Shown here piece after piece: positions 1 through 7,886 of a stretch of DNA of 64,000 nucleotides (the first letter of the stretch is position 1; each line of letters starts with the position of its first letter). Source of the DNA: Collinsella tanakaei (GTDB taxonomy: Bacteria > Actinomycetota > Coriobacteriia > Coriobacteriales > Coriobacteriaceae); the NCBI RefSeq assembly GCF_016900375.1, contig NZ_JACJKB010000002.1, forward strand, positions 186,001-250,000. The letters are read 5' to 3'. A model generated the notes under the pieces. It made no database searches. It had not been told where the DNA came from and saw only the letters and a list, made by a program, of their open reading frames with translations. The position numbers and the translations under genes were made by a program.

Positions 1-1188
1 GGCGAGCCCGGCGTAGCGCTCGTCCTCGGCGGCGCGGTCGCGCAGCTCGTCGAGGGCGGTCAGCGGCATGCTGATATGCGTGTAGATGAGCTTCTTGCCG
101 CCAGGGATCTTCGGCAGGGTGAGCGTGGTCTCGGCTGCGGCGTCAAGACCGCCCACGTGGGTGACCATGACGGAGGGGTCGACGCGGTCGGCGGCGGTGA
201 GCTCGAGCGACTCGACCATGTCGGCGGTGTTGCCGCCGGTCGTGCCCATCACGTGGTGGCTGCCGTAGTGGACCTCGTAGAAGTTGATCGGCGCGCTGAA
301 GGCCTTGTCGGTCGGGCCGGCGAAGAAGTTCAGGCAGCCGTCGCGGCCCATGATGGCGTCGGCGAGCGTGACCACGGGCGCCACGGGCGCGTAGCACAGC
401 ACGTCGTCGAAGCCCTCGCCGCCGGCGATGGCGCGCAGCTCGGCCACGGGATCGGCCATCTCGCCGTTGTTCGCGAACACGAGCTCGATGCCCGTCTGCT
501 CCTTGATCTCCGCCGGCGGGAAGAGCTCGGCGGCGCGGTCGAGGCGCTCCTGGTTGATGTCGGCCACGACCACGAGGCTCGGCCTGCGGTCGCAGTGCAG
601 CGCGTAGGTGAGCGCGCCCAGGCCCATCGGGCCCGCGCCGGCAACAATCGCGAGCTTGCCGCCCTCGCGGATGCCCATCTCGTGCGTGTAGACGCCCATC
701 TGGGTGTGGTACGCGGCGTGGAAGGCGCCGATCGAGCAGCTCATCGGCTCGGCGAGCGACGCCTGGTAGTAGGCCTCGCCGGTGTACTCGAGCAGGCAGT
801 CGCACTCCATGACCTCGGCGGGCAGGATGCAATAGGTGGCGTCGCCGCCGCAGAACTCGTAGGAGTAGCCGGGGCTCCACATGGTGCCCTTGTAGTTGAG
901 GGCGGGCTGGATGGTGAACTTCATGCCCGGCTTGAAGCGGTCGGCCCACTTGGCGCCGACCTCAACGATATCGCCGGCGAACTCGTGGCCCATGATGGCC
1001 GGGTGCTCGGCCACATCCTCGTGCACGCGCTTGTGCTCGACGCCCAGCGTGGCGCACTTGTACGTGGACATGCAGATGCTGTCGGACACGACGCGCACCA
1101 GCACCTCGTCGTCCTTGATCTGCGGGAGCTCGAACTCGTCGAGACGCAGGTCGTTGGCGGCATGAAGACGAACGGCTTTGGCTTTCAT
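1..1188 (-). CDS. Zinc-dependent sugar-phosphate dehydrogenase, SorE-like (3' end off the window)
   Basis: Medium-chain zinc dehydrogenase/reductase. The frame stays open from an ATG at 1188 to the left edge (396 codons), so the C-terminus is missing or nearly complete. AGGAAA lies 5 nt before the ATG. Cys39 in the stretch SICMSTYK and the GHE triad at residues 67-69 fit catalytic zinc ligands, and VAGAGPMGLG is the Rossmann turn. The N-terminus (MKAKAVRLHAANDLRL) and the C-terminal IYTHISMPLTALDEL resemble L-sorbose-1-phosphate reductase, which acts on the carbon next to the phosphorylated C1. It lies 126 nt downstream of a PfkB kinase gene on the same strand, probably one operon, and a small hairpin (1208-1229) precedes its ribosome binding site. 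It presumably oxidises the hexitol phosphate delivered by the divergent PTS. The substrate is inferred, not shown. Confidence 0.8.
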   Translation of the reverse strand, partial: MKAKAVRLHAANDLRLDEFELPQIKDDEVLVRVVSDSICMSTYKCATLGVEHKRVHEDVAEHPAIMGHEFAGDIVEVGAKWADRFKPGMKFTIQPALNYKGTMWSPGYSYEFCGGDATYCILPAEVMECDCLLEYTGEAYYQASLAEPMSCSIGAFHAAYHTQMGVYTHEMGIREGGKLAIVAGAGPMGLGALTYALHCDRRPSLVVVADINQERLDRAAELFPPAEIKEQTGIELVFANNGEMADPVAELRAIAGGEGFDDVLCYAPVAPVVTLADAIMGRDGCLNFFAGPTDKAFSAPINFYEVHYGSHHVMGTTGGNTADMVESLELTAADRVDPSVMVTHVGGLDAAAETTLTLPKIPGGKKLIYTHISMPLTALDELRDRAAEDERYAGLA

Positions 1189-1314
1189 GACGTTTCCTTT
1201 CTATTTCGCATCTCGCGGATAGGAGATGCTGGGTTACGGTATGGGGGAGGGGAGGTGGTAGGAGATTTCCCGGTTGCCGCGGCTAGGCGCGGTGATTCTT
1301 CGGGGCTGCGGGCG

Positions 1315-2244
1315 CTAGAGCGCTTCGACGGTGACCTGCTCCAGCAGGCGGTCGATGTCGTCCTTGTGCGCGGGCTCGGTGCCCGGACGCATGACGGTTG
1401 CGGCGCCTACGGCCATGGACAGGCGCGCGGCCTCGTCGAGCGGCAGGGCGCGGTCGGTGGCAAAGGCCAGCGTGGCGACCACGGAGTCGCCGGCGCCCAC
1501 GGTGGACTCGACGTCGACGGTGGGCTGGCGCAGGCGCCACGTGCCCTTCTCGGTGGCGAAAACGGCTCCCTCGCCGCCCATGGACACCATTACCTGACGG
1601 ATACCGCTGGCCACGAGCTCGCGCGCTGCGGCGACGATGTCCTCGACGGTCGAAAGCTCGCGGCCAAGCAGGCGGCCGAGCTCGACGTCGTTGGGCTTCA
1701 CCAGGTACGGCTTGGCGGCGAGGCCCTCGCGCAGGGCGTCGCCATCCGCATCGAGGAACACGCGGGCGCCGGCCTTGCGCAGGGAGCGCGCCCAGGTGGC
1801 GTAGGTGTTCTGGGGGCTGCCCGCGGGCAGGCTGCCCGAGAGCACGACGATGTCGCCCGGGTTGACGCCCAGCGTGACGATGGCGAGCGCGTCGTCGAGC
1901 AGCTCCTGGGTAACGGCCGTGCCCGGCTCGTTGACGTCGGTGTAGGTGCGGTTTGCGAGGTCGACGATCTTGGTGTTGGTGCGCGTCTGCCCCGGTACGT
2001 CGAAGGCCTTGACGGCGATGCCCATCGCCTGCAGCGCCTCCTGGATGAAGATGCCCGTGGCGCCGCCCAAAAAGGCGATCGCGGTGCTTTCGCCGCCGAG
2101 CTCGTGGATGGTCTTCGAGACGTTGATGCCCTTGCCGCCGGCGTCCTGGCGGACCTCGGACGCGCGGTTGACGGCGTCGATGGCAAAGTTGTCCACATAG
2201 ACCGTCTTGTCGACCGCGGGATTCAAAGTAACAGTGTAAATCAC
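1315..2244 (-). CDS. PfkB-family sugar-phosphate kinase, 1-phosphofructokinase type
   Basis: A 309-residue kinase of the 1-phosphofructokinase/tagatose-6-phosphate kinase subfamily. It starts IYTVTLNPAVDKT, carries the GGKGINVS substrate loop near residue 40 and ends with the GAGD anion hole and base, with Asp253 as the expected catalytic residue. I chose the GTG at 2244 because GGAGGG lies exactly 6 nt upstream and the family starts there; longer frames add an unrelated tail. Family members phosphorylate ketohexose phosphates to bisphosphates for aldolase cleavage. It is the first gene of a two-gene operon with the SorE-like dehydrogenase and is divergent from the mannitol-type PTS gene. Fructose 1-phosphate is the favoured substrate; tagatose 6-phosphate cannot be excluded. 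Confidence 0.85.
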   Translation of the reverse strand: MIYTVTLNPAVDKTVYVDNFAIDAVNRASEVRQDAGGKGINVSKTIHELGGESTAIAFLGGATGIFIQEALQAMGIAVKAFDVPGQTRTNTKIVDLANRTYTDVNEPGTAVTQELLDDALAIVTLGVNPGDIVVLSGSLPAGSPQNTYATWARSLRKAGARVFLDADGDALREGLAAKPYLVKPNDVELGRLLGRELSTVEDIVAAARELVASGIRQVMVSMGGEGAVFATEKGTWRLRQPTVDVESTVGAGDSVVATLAFATDRALPLDEAARLSMAVGAATVMRPGTEPAHKDDIDRLLEQVTVEAL

Positions 2245-2472
2245 GGGAAGCCCTCCAAATCTGTTGGAACGAAAGCTGAGTTCATAGTAAAACGCCAAAA
2301 ATGGATGTCAATACAACAGCCAAAAACTTTGGAAACAACAGTGAAAAATGCCGCCTGCCGACGAAAACATGCCGTTAACGGTAGAAAAGTGTCCTTCATT
2401 CGGTAACTGTTGAAACAACAATCTAGGATAACAGCTGTCGAACTGATGGCCTCAAACGAAAGGGAGGACACG
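2245..2472. promoter_or_regulatory. Divergent control region of the hexitol locus with repeated operator-like motif
   Basis: This 228-bp gap separates the kinase/dehydrogenase operon from mtlA and must hold both promoters. The perfect 13-bp palindrome TGTTGAAACAACA is at 2408-2420. Related copies are TTTGGAAACAACA at 2328-2340 and TGTTGGAACGAAA at 2262-2274. Such repeats suggest a local repressor of DeoR or GntR type, but no regulator gene lies in view. The region is clearly more AT-rich than the genes around it. I could not fix a convincing -35/-10 pair. Confidence 0.5.
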
Positions 2473-4353
2473 ATGGCGATCAAAGACAAGGTGTCGTCAT
2501 TCGGAAAGTTCTTGAGCGGTATGGTCATGCCGAACATCGGCGCGTTTATCGCTTGGGGTTTCCTGACGGCTCTGTTCATCGAGACGGGCTGGCTGCCCAA
2601 CGAACAGTTCGCGAGCATCACGGGACCGATGCTGAGCTATCTGATTCCCGTGCTCATCGCCGCCCAGGGCGGCTACCTCACCGGAGGGGACCGCGGCCGC
2701 ATCGTCGGCGCCATCGCGGTCATCGGCTGCATCGCCGGTGCCCCCGACACGACGATGCTCATGGGCGCTATGGTCATGGGCCCGTTCGCTGGCTGGGTCA
2801 TCAAGATGTTCGATAAGTTCATGGAGGGCCGCACGCCCGCGGGCTTCGAGATGCTCATCGACAACTTCTCCGTGGGCATCATCGGCATGCTGCTCGCGAT
2901 GCTCGGCTACATCGCCATCGGCCCGATCATGACCACGATTCTGGCCATCCTCATGGGCGGCGTGCAGATCCTCATCCAGTACAGCCTGATGCCGCTGCTC
3001 GCCATCTTCATCGAGCCCGCCAAGGTGCTCTTCCTCAACAACGCGATCAACCACGGCATCTTCACGCCCATCGGTATCGCGCAGGCCGAGGAGACCGGCC
3101 GCTCCATCATGTACATGCTCGAGGCCAATCCTGGCCCCGGCGTGGGCGTGCTGCTGGCCTACTGCTTCTTCTGCCGCGACAAGAAGACCCGTCAGTCCGC
3201 TCCCGGTGCCGTGATCATCCACTTCTTCGGCGGCATCCACGAGATCTATTTCCCCTATGTCCTCATGAACCCCAAGGTCATCATCGCTCCCATCGTGGGC
3301 AACATGTGCGCCATCGCGTGGTTCAGCTTCACCGGCACCGGCCTGACCTCCGCCGCCTCGCCCGGTTCCATCATCGCCTTCCTGTCCATGACGCCGCCTG
3401 AGTTCATGGTCACGAACATCATCGGCGTCGTGCTTGCCGCCGCTGTGTCGTTCGTCATCGCCGTGCCCCTCGTGCGCTCCATGGCCACCGCCGATATCGA
3501 CCAGGCGAGCGAGCAGATGCGCGAGATGAAGGGCACCTCCGAGGCCGCGGTCATCTCCAACACCGAGGGCGGCAAGATCGTGTTCGCCTGCGATGCCGGT
3601 ATGGGTTCCTCCGCCATGGGCGCCACGCGCTTCCGCAATCGTATCAAGGCCGAGCGCCCCGACCTGACCGTCGAGCACTCCAGCGTGGACACCGTGCCCG
3701 CCGACGCCGCGATCGTCGTCTGCCAGCGCGTCCTGTCAGAGCGTGCCCGCAAGAGCGCCCCAACCGCGCAGATCGTGACCATCGATAACTTCCTGGACGA
3801 CCCCGCGCTCGACGCGCTGTACGACGCCCTGACCAAGCTTTCCAAGGCGCATGAGATCGCGACCGACGAAGTTGTGGCTCCCGCTCTCAAGGAGGAGCCG
3901 AAGGCCGAGGAGCCGGCGAAGTCCGCGCTCAGCGTGACCGCGGCCGACATTCAGGTGGGTTGCGCGACTCTGCCGCGCGAGGACGCCATTCGCGCCTCCG
4001 GCAAGATGCTTGTCGAGAAGGGTTGCGTGGACGCGAGCTACATCGACGCGATGGTCGAGCGCGACAAGCTCACGAGCGTCTACATGGGCATGGGCGTTGC
4101 GATTCCCCACGGCACCGGCGACGCGAAGGATCACGTGGCCAAGACCGGTGTGGTGCTGCAGCAGTACCCCGAGGGCGTCGACTTCGACGGCGAGAAGGCC
4201 TACCTGCTCTTCGGCATCGCTGGCAAGGGCAACGAGCACCTCGAGGTCCTGGCGAGCATCTGCAAGGTGCTCGAGGACGAGAGCGTGCTCGAGAAGATGA
4301 AGACCACCGACGACGTCGCCTGGATTGCCGAGACCCTGAACGCGGCAAAGTAG
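2473..4353 (+). CDS. mtlA: PTS mannitol-type permease, IICBA fusion
   Basis: Membrane permease that imports and phosphorylates a hexitol, expected to be mannitol to mannitol 1-phosphate. It has 626 residues. The IIC domain (about 1-345) contains the MtlA hallmark GGIHEIYFPYVLMNP. The IIB domain has the phosphocysteine loop FACDAGMGSSAMG with Cys373. After an Ala/Glu-rich linker, the IIA domain carries phospho-His546 in MGVAIPHGT. The ATG at 2473 has GGGAGG 5 nt upstream; the frame is open further upstream without a comparable site. It is a complete IICBA fusion as in Escherichia coli, yet no mtlD or mtlR lies nearby, and the divergent genes are a zinc dehydrogenase and a 1-phosphofructokinase-type kinase instead. 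A strong terminator follows. Confidence 0.93.
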   Translation: MAIKDKVSSFGKFLSGMVMPNIGAFIAWGFLTALFIETGWLPNEQFASITGPMLSYLIPVLIAAQGGYLTGGDRGRIVGAIAVIGCIAGAPDTTMLMGAMVMGPFAGWVIKMFDKFMEGRTPAGFEMLIDNFSVGIIGMLLAMLGYIAIGPIMTTILAILMGGVQILIQYSLMPLLAIFIEPAKVLFLNNAINHGIFTPIGIAQAEETGRSIMYMLEANPGPGVGVLLAYCFFCRDKKTRQSAPGAVIIHFFGGIHEIYFPYVLMNPKVIIAPIVGNMCAIAWFSFTGTGLTSAASPGSIIAFLSMTPPEFMVTNIIGVVLAAAVSFVIAVPLVRSMATADIDQASEQMREMKGTSEAAVISNTEGGKIVFACDAGMGSSAMGATRFRNRIKAERPDLTVEHSSVDTVPADAAIVVCQRVLSERARKSAPTAQIVTIDNFLDDPALDALYDALTKLSKAHEIATDEVVAPALKEEPKAEEPAKSALSVTAADIQVGCATLPREDAIRASGKMLVEKGCVDASYIDAMVERDKLTSVYMGMGVAIPHGTGDAKDHVAKTGVVLQQYPEGVDFDGEKAYLLFGIAGKGNEHLEVLASICKVLEDESVLEKMKTTDDVAWIAETLNAAK

Positions 4354-4407
4354 TCTTCAGAGCTAACACTATCCAATCGGCCAAGCAGGGGTGGCCGTCA
4401 CGATAAC

Positions 4408-4446
4408 GCGGGGGAGCGGTACCTGACAGCCGCCCCCCGCTTTTTT
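4408..4446 (+). terminator. Rho-independent terminator of mtlA
   Basis: GCGGGGG-A-GCGG pairs with CCGC-C-CCCCGC across an 8-nt loop and is followed by six T residues (4441-4446), 55 nt after the mtlA stop. Confidence 0.9.
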
Positions 4447-4448
4447 AC

Positions 4449-4518
4449 TGGCACCTCCCGGCTACGTCCCCAATGAGGCCATTGTTGGCCTCATTGGGGA
4501 CGTAGCCGGGAGGTGCCA
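4449..4518. repeat. Family A palindrome, copy A1
   Basis: A perfect inverted repeat with 33-nt arms (4449-4481 and 4486-4518) around a 4-nt loop. The arm core is TCATTGGGGACGTAGCCGGG. Five more loci in this window carry the same GGGGACGTAGCC unit (5164, 10076, 12648, 42870 half, 43129 and 44484). It starts directly after the mtlA terminator. Confidence 0.95.
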
Positions 4519-4535
4519 CTTGTTGGGACTCCGCG

Positions 4536-4572
4536 AATGTCCTGAAACATCTCCGTCCTGAAAGTGGACATT
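4536..4572. repeat. Family C repeat, copy C1
   Basis: AATGTCC ... GGACATT encloses the conserved sequence ACATCTCCGTCCTGAAAGTG. Copies lie at 10217, 12813, 42931 and 43255, always close to a family A palindrome. It sits just upstream of the flavodoxin-like gene and could affect its leader. Confidence 0.85.
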
Positions 4573-4620
4573 TGGGTATAGAGGTGGGTGTTGAGACATC
4601 CCACGCGAAAGGTGGAGGCT

Positions 4621-5157
4621 ATGGCGTACGCAATCGTATACAACAGCAAGGGCGGCAACACCAAGATGGTGGCCAAGGTGCTTCAGCAGGCGCTCACCGG
4701 CGCCGGTGTCGAGGCGACGCTCACCGAGGTGACCCCCGATACCGTGCAAGCAGCCGCGCAGGCGGCGCGGGACGCCGAGGCGGTGCTCGCAGGCTTCTGG
4801 TGCGACAAGGGTTCCTGCACGCCCGAGATGGCAGACTTTTTGGCGGGCCTGGCGGGCACCCGCGTCTTCCTCTTCGGCACCGCCGGTTTCGGCGGCGAGC
4901 CGGCCTACTTCGCCCGCATTCTCGAATCGGTCCGAGCCAAGCTCCCCGAGGCCGCCGACTACCTGGGCGGCGCCATGTGCCAGGGCAAGATGGGTCCCGC
5001 CGTGCGCCAGCGCTACGAAGCCATGCTCGCCGAAAAGCCCGACGACCCCCGCATCCAATCCATGATCGCCAACTTCGACGCCGCCTCGACCCACCCCAAC
5101 GCCGTCGACCTAGAAGCGATCACCACCGCCGCCAAACAATCCCTCAACCTCCAGTAA
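4621..5157 (+). CDS. Flavodoxin-like protein
   Basis: A 178-residue soluble protein. Its N-terminus YAIVYNSKGGNTKMVAKVL is the phosphate-binding strand-loop-helix of the flavodoxin fold (S/T-x-x-GNT), which binds FMN. The middle has a Cys-containing segment, GFWCDKGSCTPEM, and FLFGTAGFGG, as in the flavodoxin family often annotated as Flavodoxin_3 in anaerobes. The likely role is low-potential electron transfer in the cytoplasm. I chose the ATG at 4621 because GGTGGAGG lies just upstream and the flavodoxin strand begins at residue 2. It appears monocistronic, between two family A palindromes. The redox partner is unknown. Confidence 0.75.
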   Translation: MAYAIVYNSKGGNTKMVAKVLQQALTGAGVEATLTEVTPDTVQAAAQAARDAEAVLAGFWCDKGSCTPEMADFLAGLAGTRVFLFGTAGFGGEPAYFARILESVRAKLPEAADYLGGAMCQGKMGPAVRQRYEAMLAEKPDDPRIQSMIANFDAASTHPNAVDLEAITTAAKQSLNLQ

Positions 5158-5163
5158 CCGCCC

Positions 5164-5235
5164 GTGGCCTCATTGGGGACGTAGCCGGGAGAGGCCAGAA
5201 ATGGCCTCTCCCGGCTACGTCCCCAATGAGGCCAC
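5164..5235. repeat. Family A palindrome, copy A2
   Basis: A perfect inverted repeat, arms 5164-5197 and 5202-5235 (34 nt each), loop GAAA. It begins 7 nt after the flavodoxin-like stop codon, so the RNA hairpin could stabilise or end that transcript, although no T-run follows. Confidence 0.95.
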
Positions 5236-5311
5236 AACAACATCCAAGCTACCGGACCCCTCCGAACCCTCGGCACCATCGGCCACAACGAAGATCAACA
5301 ACGTTAACGCA

Positions 5312-5405
5312 GGAAGCCCCGTGTAGCCCCTTGAGCGAATCCGCAGGTTTTTAGGTCTTTGACCTAAAAACCTAGGACCAGCGAAAGGGGCTACATGGGG
5401 CTTCC
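5312..5405. repeat. Nested palindrome between convergent genes
   Basis: Outer arms of 21 nt (5312-5332 and 5385-5405, core AAGCCCCGTGTAGCCCCTT, one mismatch) enclose a separate perfect hairpin with 13-nt arms (5345-5357 and 5361-5373, AGGTTTTTAGGTC). It lies just beyond the end of the LTA-synthase-like gene. The inner arms contain T/A runs, so it may terminate transcription in both directions. Confidence 0.85.
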
Positions 5406-5422
5406 GGTGGGAACAGGAAGGC

Positions 5423-7639
5423 CTACATGATCTTCGTTGTGCCCGGGTCCAGGTTCGGGTCCGTCTCGTTTGCGGCGGACTGCTTGCGCTTGGTGTAGAT
5501 GCTCTTGCCGTCGTAGAAGAGCTCGTAGTACTGCATGGTCGCGTAGTCGTTGCGCGCGTCGATGGCCGCCTGCAGCGACGTGTTGCCGTCAGCCTCGCTC
5601 TGGTTCGACAGGTACCAGCGCATCGTCGAATCCTGGAAGCCCGTTGTGTTGATGGCGGGCAGCGCCTCGCGCAGGCTCAGCAGTGCCTTCTGGTAGGTGG
5701 AAAGCGGCGCGCCGATGACCTCCATGAGCTGGGAGCCCAGGAAGTTGACGGACAGGTTGTCCACCTCACTCGTCTGGCTGTTGCCCGCGACGTCGTAGTT
5801 CGCCCAGATGATGTAGTCGGTCTGCCACAGGCGCTCCTGATGGACCGCCTCGTCCTCGTCGGTGAACCACAGGTCGTTGAAGCGCGACGGGAAGTACGGC
5901 TGATGGTCGCCAAAGAACACGACCACGACCTTGCGGTCGAGCTGGCGCAGCTTGCCGATGAACTCGGCAAGCGCGCGGTCGGACTCCTGGATCAGCGAGA
6001 CGTACTCGTTGACCTCGGCGTCGCTCATGCCGTCGATGGACAGGTTGAGCTGCTTGTCCTGCGGAATCAGGTTCGTGGTGTAGCCGGAGTGATTCTGCAT
6101 CGTCACATCGAAGATGAACTGCGGGCTGCTGTTCGTCTCGAGCTGCTCGAGGATCTCGTCGTAGGTCGCGCGGTCGGTCACGATGTTGCGGAGCCACTCG
6201 GCTCCCGCGAAGTCCTCGATGGCCAGGAACTTATCGAAACCGAAGTCCTCGTACACGTTCTCGCGGTTCCAGTTCGTCGCGTGGTTGGGGTGCATGGCGA
6301 GCGTGTCGTAGCCCAGATCCTTGAACTGCTGGGCGAGGTTGCCCACGTCAGCCAGGTTGTAGATGGTGTAGGGATACACGCCCGAACCGAGGTTGGCCAT
6401 GGAGTTGCCGGTCAAGAACTCGAACTCGGTATTGGCCGTGCCGCCGCCGTAGGCCGACACGAACAGCGATCCGCGCGCAAGGCAGTCCGACATGCTCTTG
6501 AAGTACTCGGGGCCGGTATAGTCGGCGTGGAGCATCTGGTAGATGGAGAGGTCTGAGAACGTCTCATTCATGATGGCGATGACGGTGGGCTTCTCCTCGC
6601 CGAACTGGGCCTCGGCGGCGGCGCGGTCCTCGTTGCCCGCCTCGGCGCTGTCGTAGGCGGCAGCGTACTCCTCGAGCAGGTCTTCAGCCTCGTCGACATC
6701 GTAGCCATCGGGCTTGGGCGGATTGATGGTCTGCGCACCGGAGATGAACGTGGGCAGGAAGCCCTGACGGTAGTAGCTCTCCAGCGGGCGCCAGGTGTAG
6801 ATCTGGATGCCCAGCGTGTGGTAGTAGTCGATGAGGGTCGCATGGCCCGCCACGCCGCCGATGAGCGCGAGGCCCACGAGCAGGTTGATCACAAGGCCGC
6901 GGCGCGTGCGCTGCGCGCGCGCAGGGCGCAGGCGGCCGGCCGCCTGGAGCAGCAGCATGGCCAGCGCGGCGAAGGCGATGCCGTAGAGGCAGTACGCCGA
7001 AAGCATGTAGGTGTAGCCCGACCCCGCGACGGCGGCCGCCGTGGACAGGGCGGACAGGTCGCCCGGCGAGATGGGCATCGACTTGAACAGGATGACGAAG
7101 TACTCCGCAAGGCCGATGAAGAACAGCGCGAACGTCACGACGGCCGCAGCGGCGCCACGGCGCTGGAACAGGAAGAACACGCCTGCGAGCACGCCGCCGA
7201 CGAGGAAGTACTCGAGCAGCAGGCACAGCGGGTACATCCAGGTGAGGTTATGGTTGGAGGGAATCTCGAGCGCGAGCACCGTGAGCGCCGTCGCGATCAG
7301 CAACAGCACGACCGTGACGGCAAACGGGTGGCTCACGCCGAATCCGGTGCCGTCCTCCTGGCGGGTCTCAAGGCGCTGCTTGAGCGCATAGCGGTTGAAG
7401 CTGAGGCCGGCGCAGGCGGTCAGCACCACGTTGGCGATCACCGCCGAGAGCGCGTCGTCCTGAACGAGGCCGATGCCCGACCACACGGCGACAAACGCCT
7501 GCATAAGCATGAAGATGGCGCCCCAGACAATCGCGCCGGCGCTCACGGGGGCCTGGGTGGCGCGTCCGCGGAGGATGCTGGCGACAGCGAGGGCGATCGA
7601 GCAGAGAAGGCCGATGCACGTGATGATAGTGACGGTCAT
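5423..7639 (-). CDS. LTA synthase-like membrane phosphoglycerol transferase/sulfatase-fold enzyme
   Basis: A 738-residue membrane enzyme of the LtaS/alkaline phosphatase superfamily, expected to build or modify a glycerophosphate-type surface polymer outside the membrane. Six to eight hydrophobic helices fill about residues 1-275. The extracellular catalytic domain has the metal ligand Glu358 (NETF), the nucleophile Thr401 in GGGTANTEFEFLTG and the GDH metal ligands at 577-579. The ATG at 7639 has AAAGGAGC upstream, and the protein begins straight into the first helix; the upstream open frame to 7888 is non-coding in character. The length is slightly above typical LtaS (about 650) because of extra helices. 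It is divergent from guanine deaminase. The exact polymer is not known. Confidence 0.85.
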   Translation of the reverse strand: MTVTIITCIGLLCSIALAVASILRGRATQAPVSAGAIVWGAIFMLMQAFVAVWSGIGLVQDDALSAVIANVVLTACAGLSFNRYALKQRLETRQEDGTGFGVSHPFAVTVVLLLIATALTVLALEIPSNHNLTWMYPLCLLLEYFLVGGVLAGVFFLFQRRGAAAAVVTFALFFIGLAEYFVILFKSMPISPGDLSALSTAAAVAGSGYTYMLSAYCLYGIAFAALAMLLLQAAGRLRPARAQRTRRGLVINLLVGLALIGGVAGHATLIDYYHTLGIQIYTWRPLESYYRQGFLPTFISGAQTINPPKPDGYDVDEAEDLLEEYAAAYDSAEAGNEDRAAAEAQFGEEKPTVIAIMNETFSDLSIYQMLHADYTGPEYFKSMSDCLARGSLFVSAYGGGTANTEFEFLTGNSMANLGSGVYPYTIYNLADVGNLAQQFKDLGYDTLAMHPNHATNWNRENVYEDFGFDKFLAIEDFAGAEWLRNIVTDRATYDEILEQLETNSSPQFIFDVTMQNHSGYTTNLIPQDKQLNLSIDGMSDAEVNEYVSLIQESDRALAEFIGKLRQLDRKVVVVFFGDHQPYFPSRFNDLWFTDEDEAVHQERLWQTDYIIWANYDVAGNSQTSEVDNLSVNFLGSQLMEVIGAPLSTYQKALLSLREALPAINTTGFQDSTMRWYLSNQSEADGNTSLQAAIDARNDYATMQYYELFYDGKSIYTKRKQSAANETDPNLDPGTTKIM

Positions 7640-7886
7640 GGAAAGATTGCTCCTTTTGGCCGTGTGGCGGCCGGATGAATCCTGATGCGGGGATGACAAA
7701 TCCCTGATAATGCAAGCCCACATGGTACCGAACGATTGTCGAGATTCTATCGAGTTGACGAGGTGCGCACAGTTAGAACAGCGAAACTGCGAGCCGCGGG
7801 CGCAGTTTCCCGATTTCGCGCGCTGCATGCGCTGGCAATCGTGCCTGCCGTCACATATGCTCTCATCTAGAAGGGAAGGGCAAGTC
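7640..7886. promoter_or_regulatory. Divergent promoter region with a 9-bp perfect hairpin
   Basis: This gap serves the LTA-synthase-like gene and guaD. GAAACTGCG (7783-7791) pairs perfectly with CGCAGTTTC (7801-7809) across a 9-nt spacer, about 80 nt before the guaD start. It may be an operator or a leader hairpin. I found no purine-riboswitch core here. Confidence 0.4.

Noticed and set aside
4449-5235. CRISPR-like array from the repeated palindromes
   Set aside because: Copies are few, inverted and separated by genes, with no regular spacers and no cas genes.
7640-7886. Purine riboswitch before guanine deaminase
   Set aside because: The conserved three-way-junction core was not found, and guaD is a catabolic gene; only a simple 9-bp hairpin is present.
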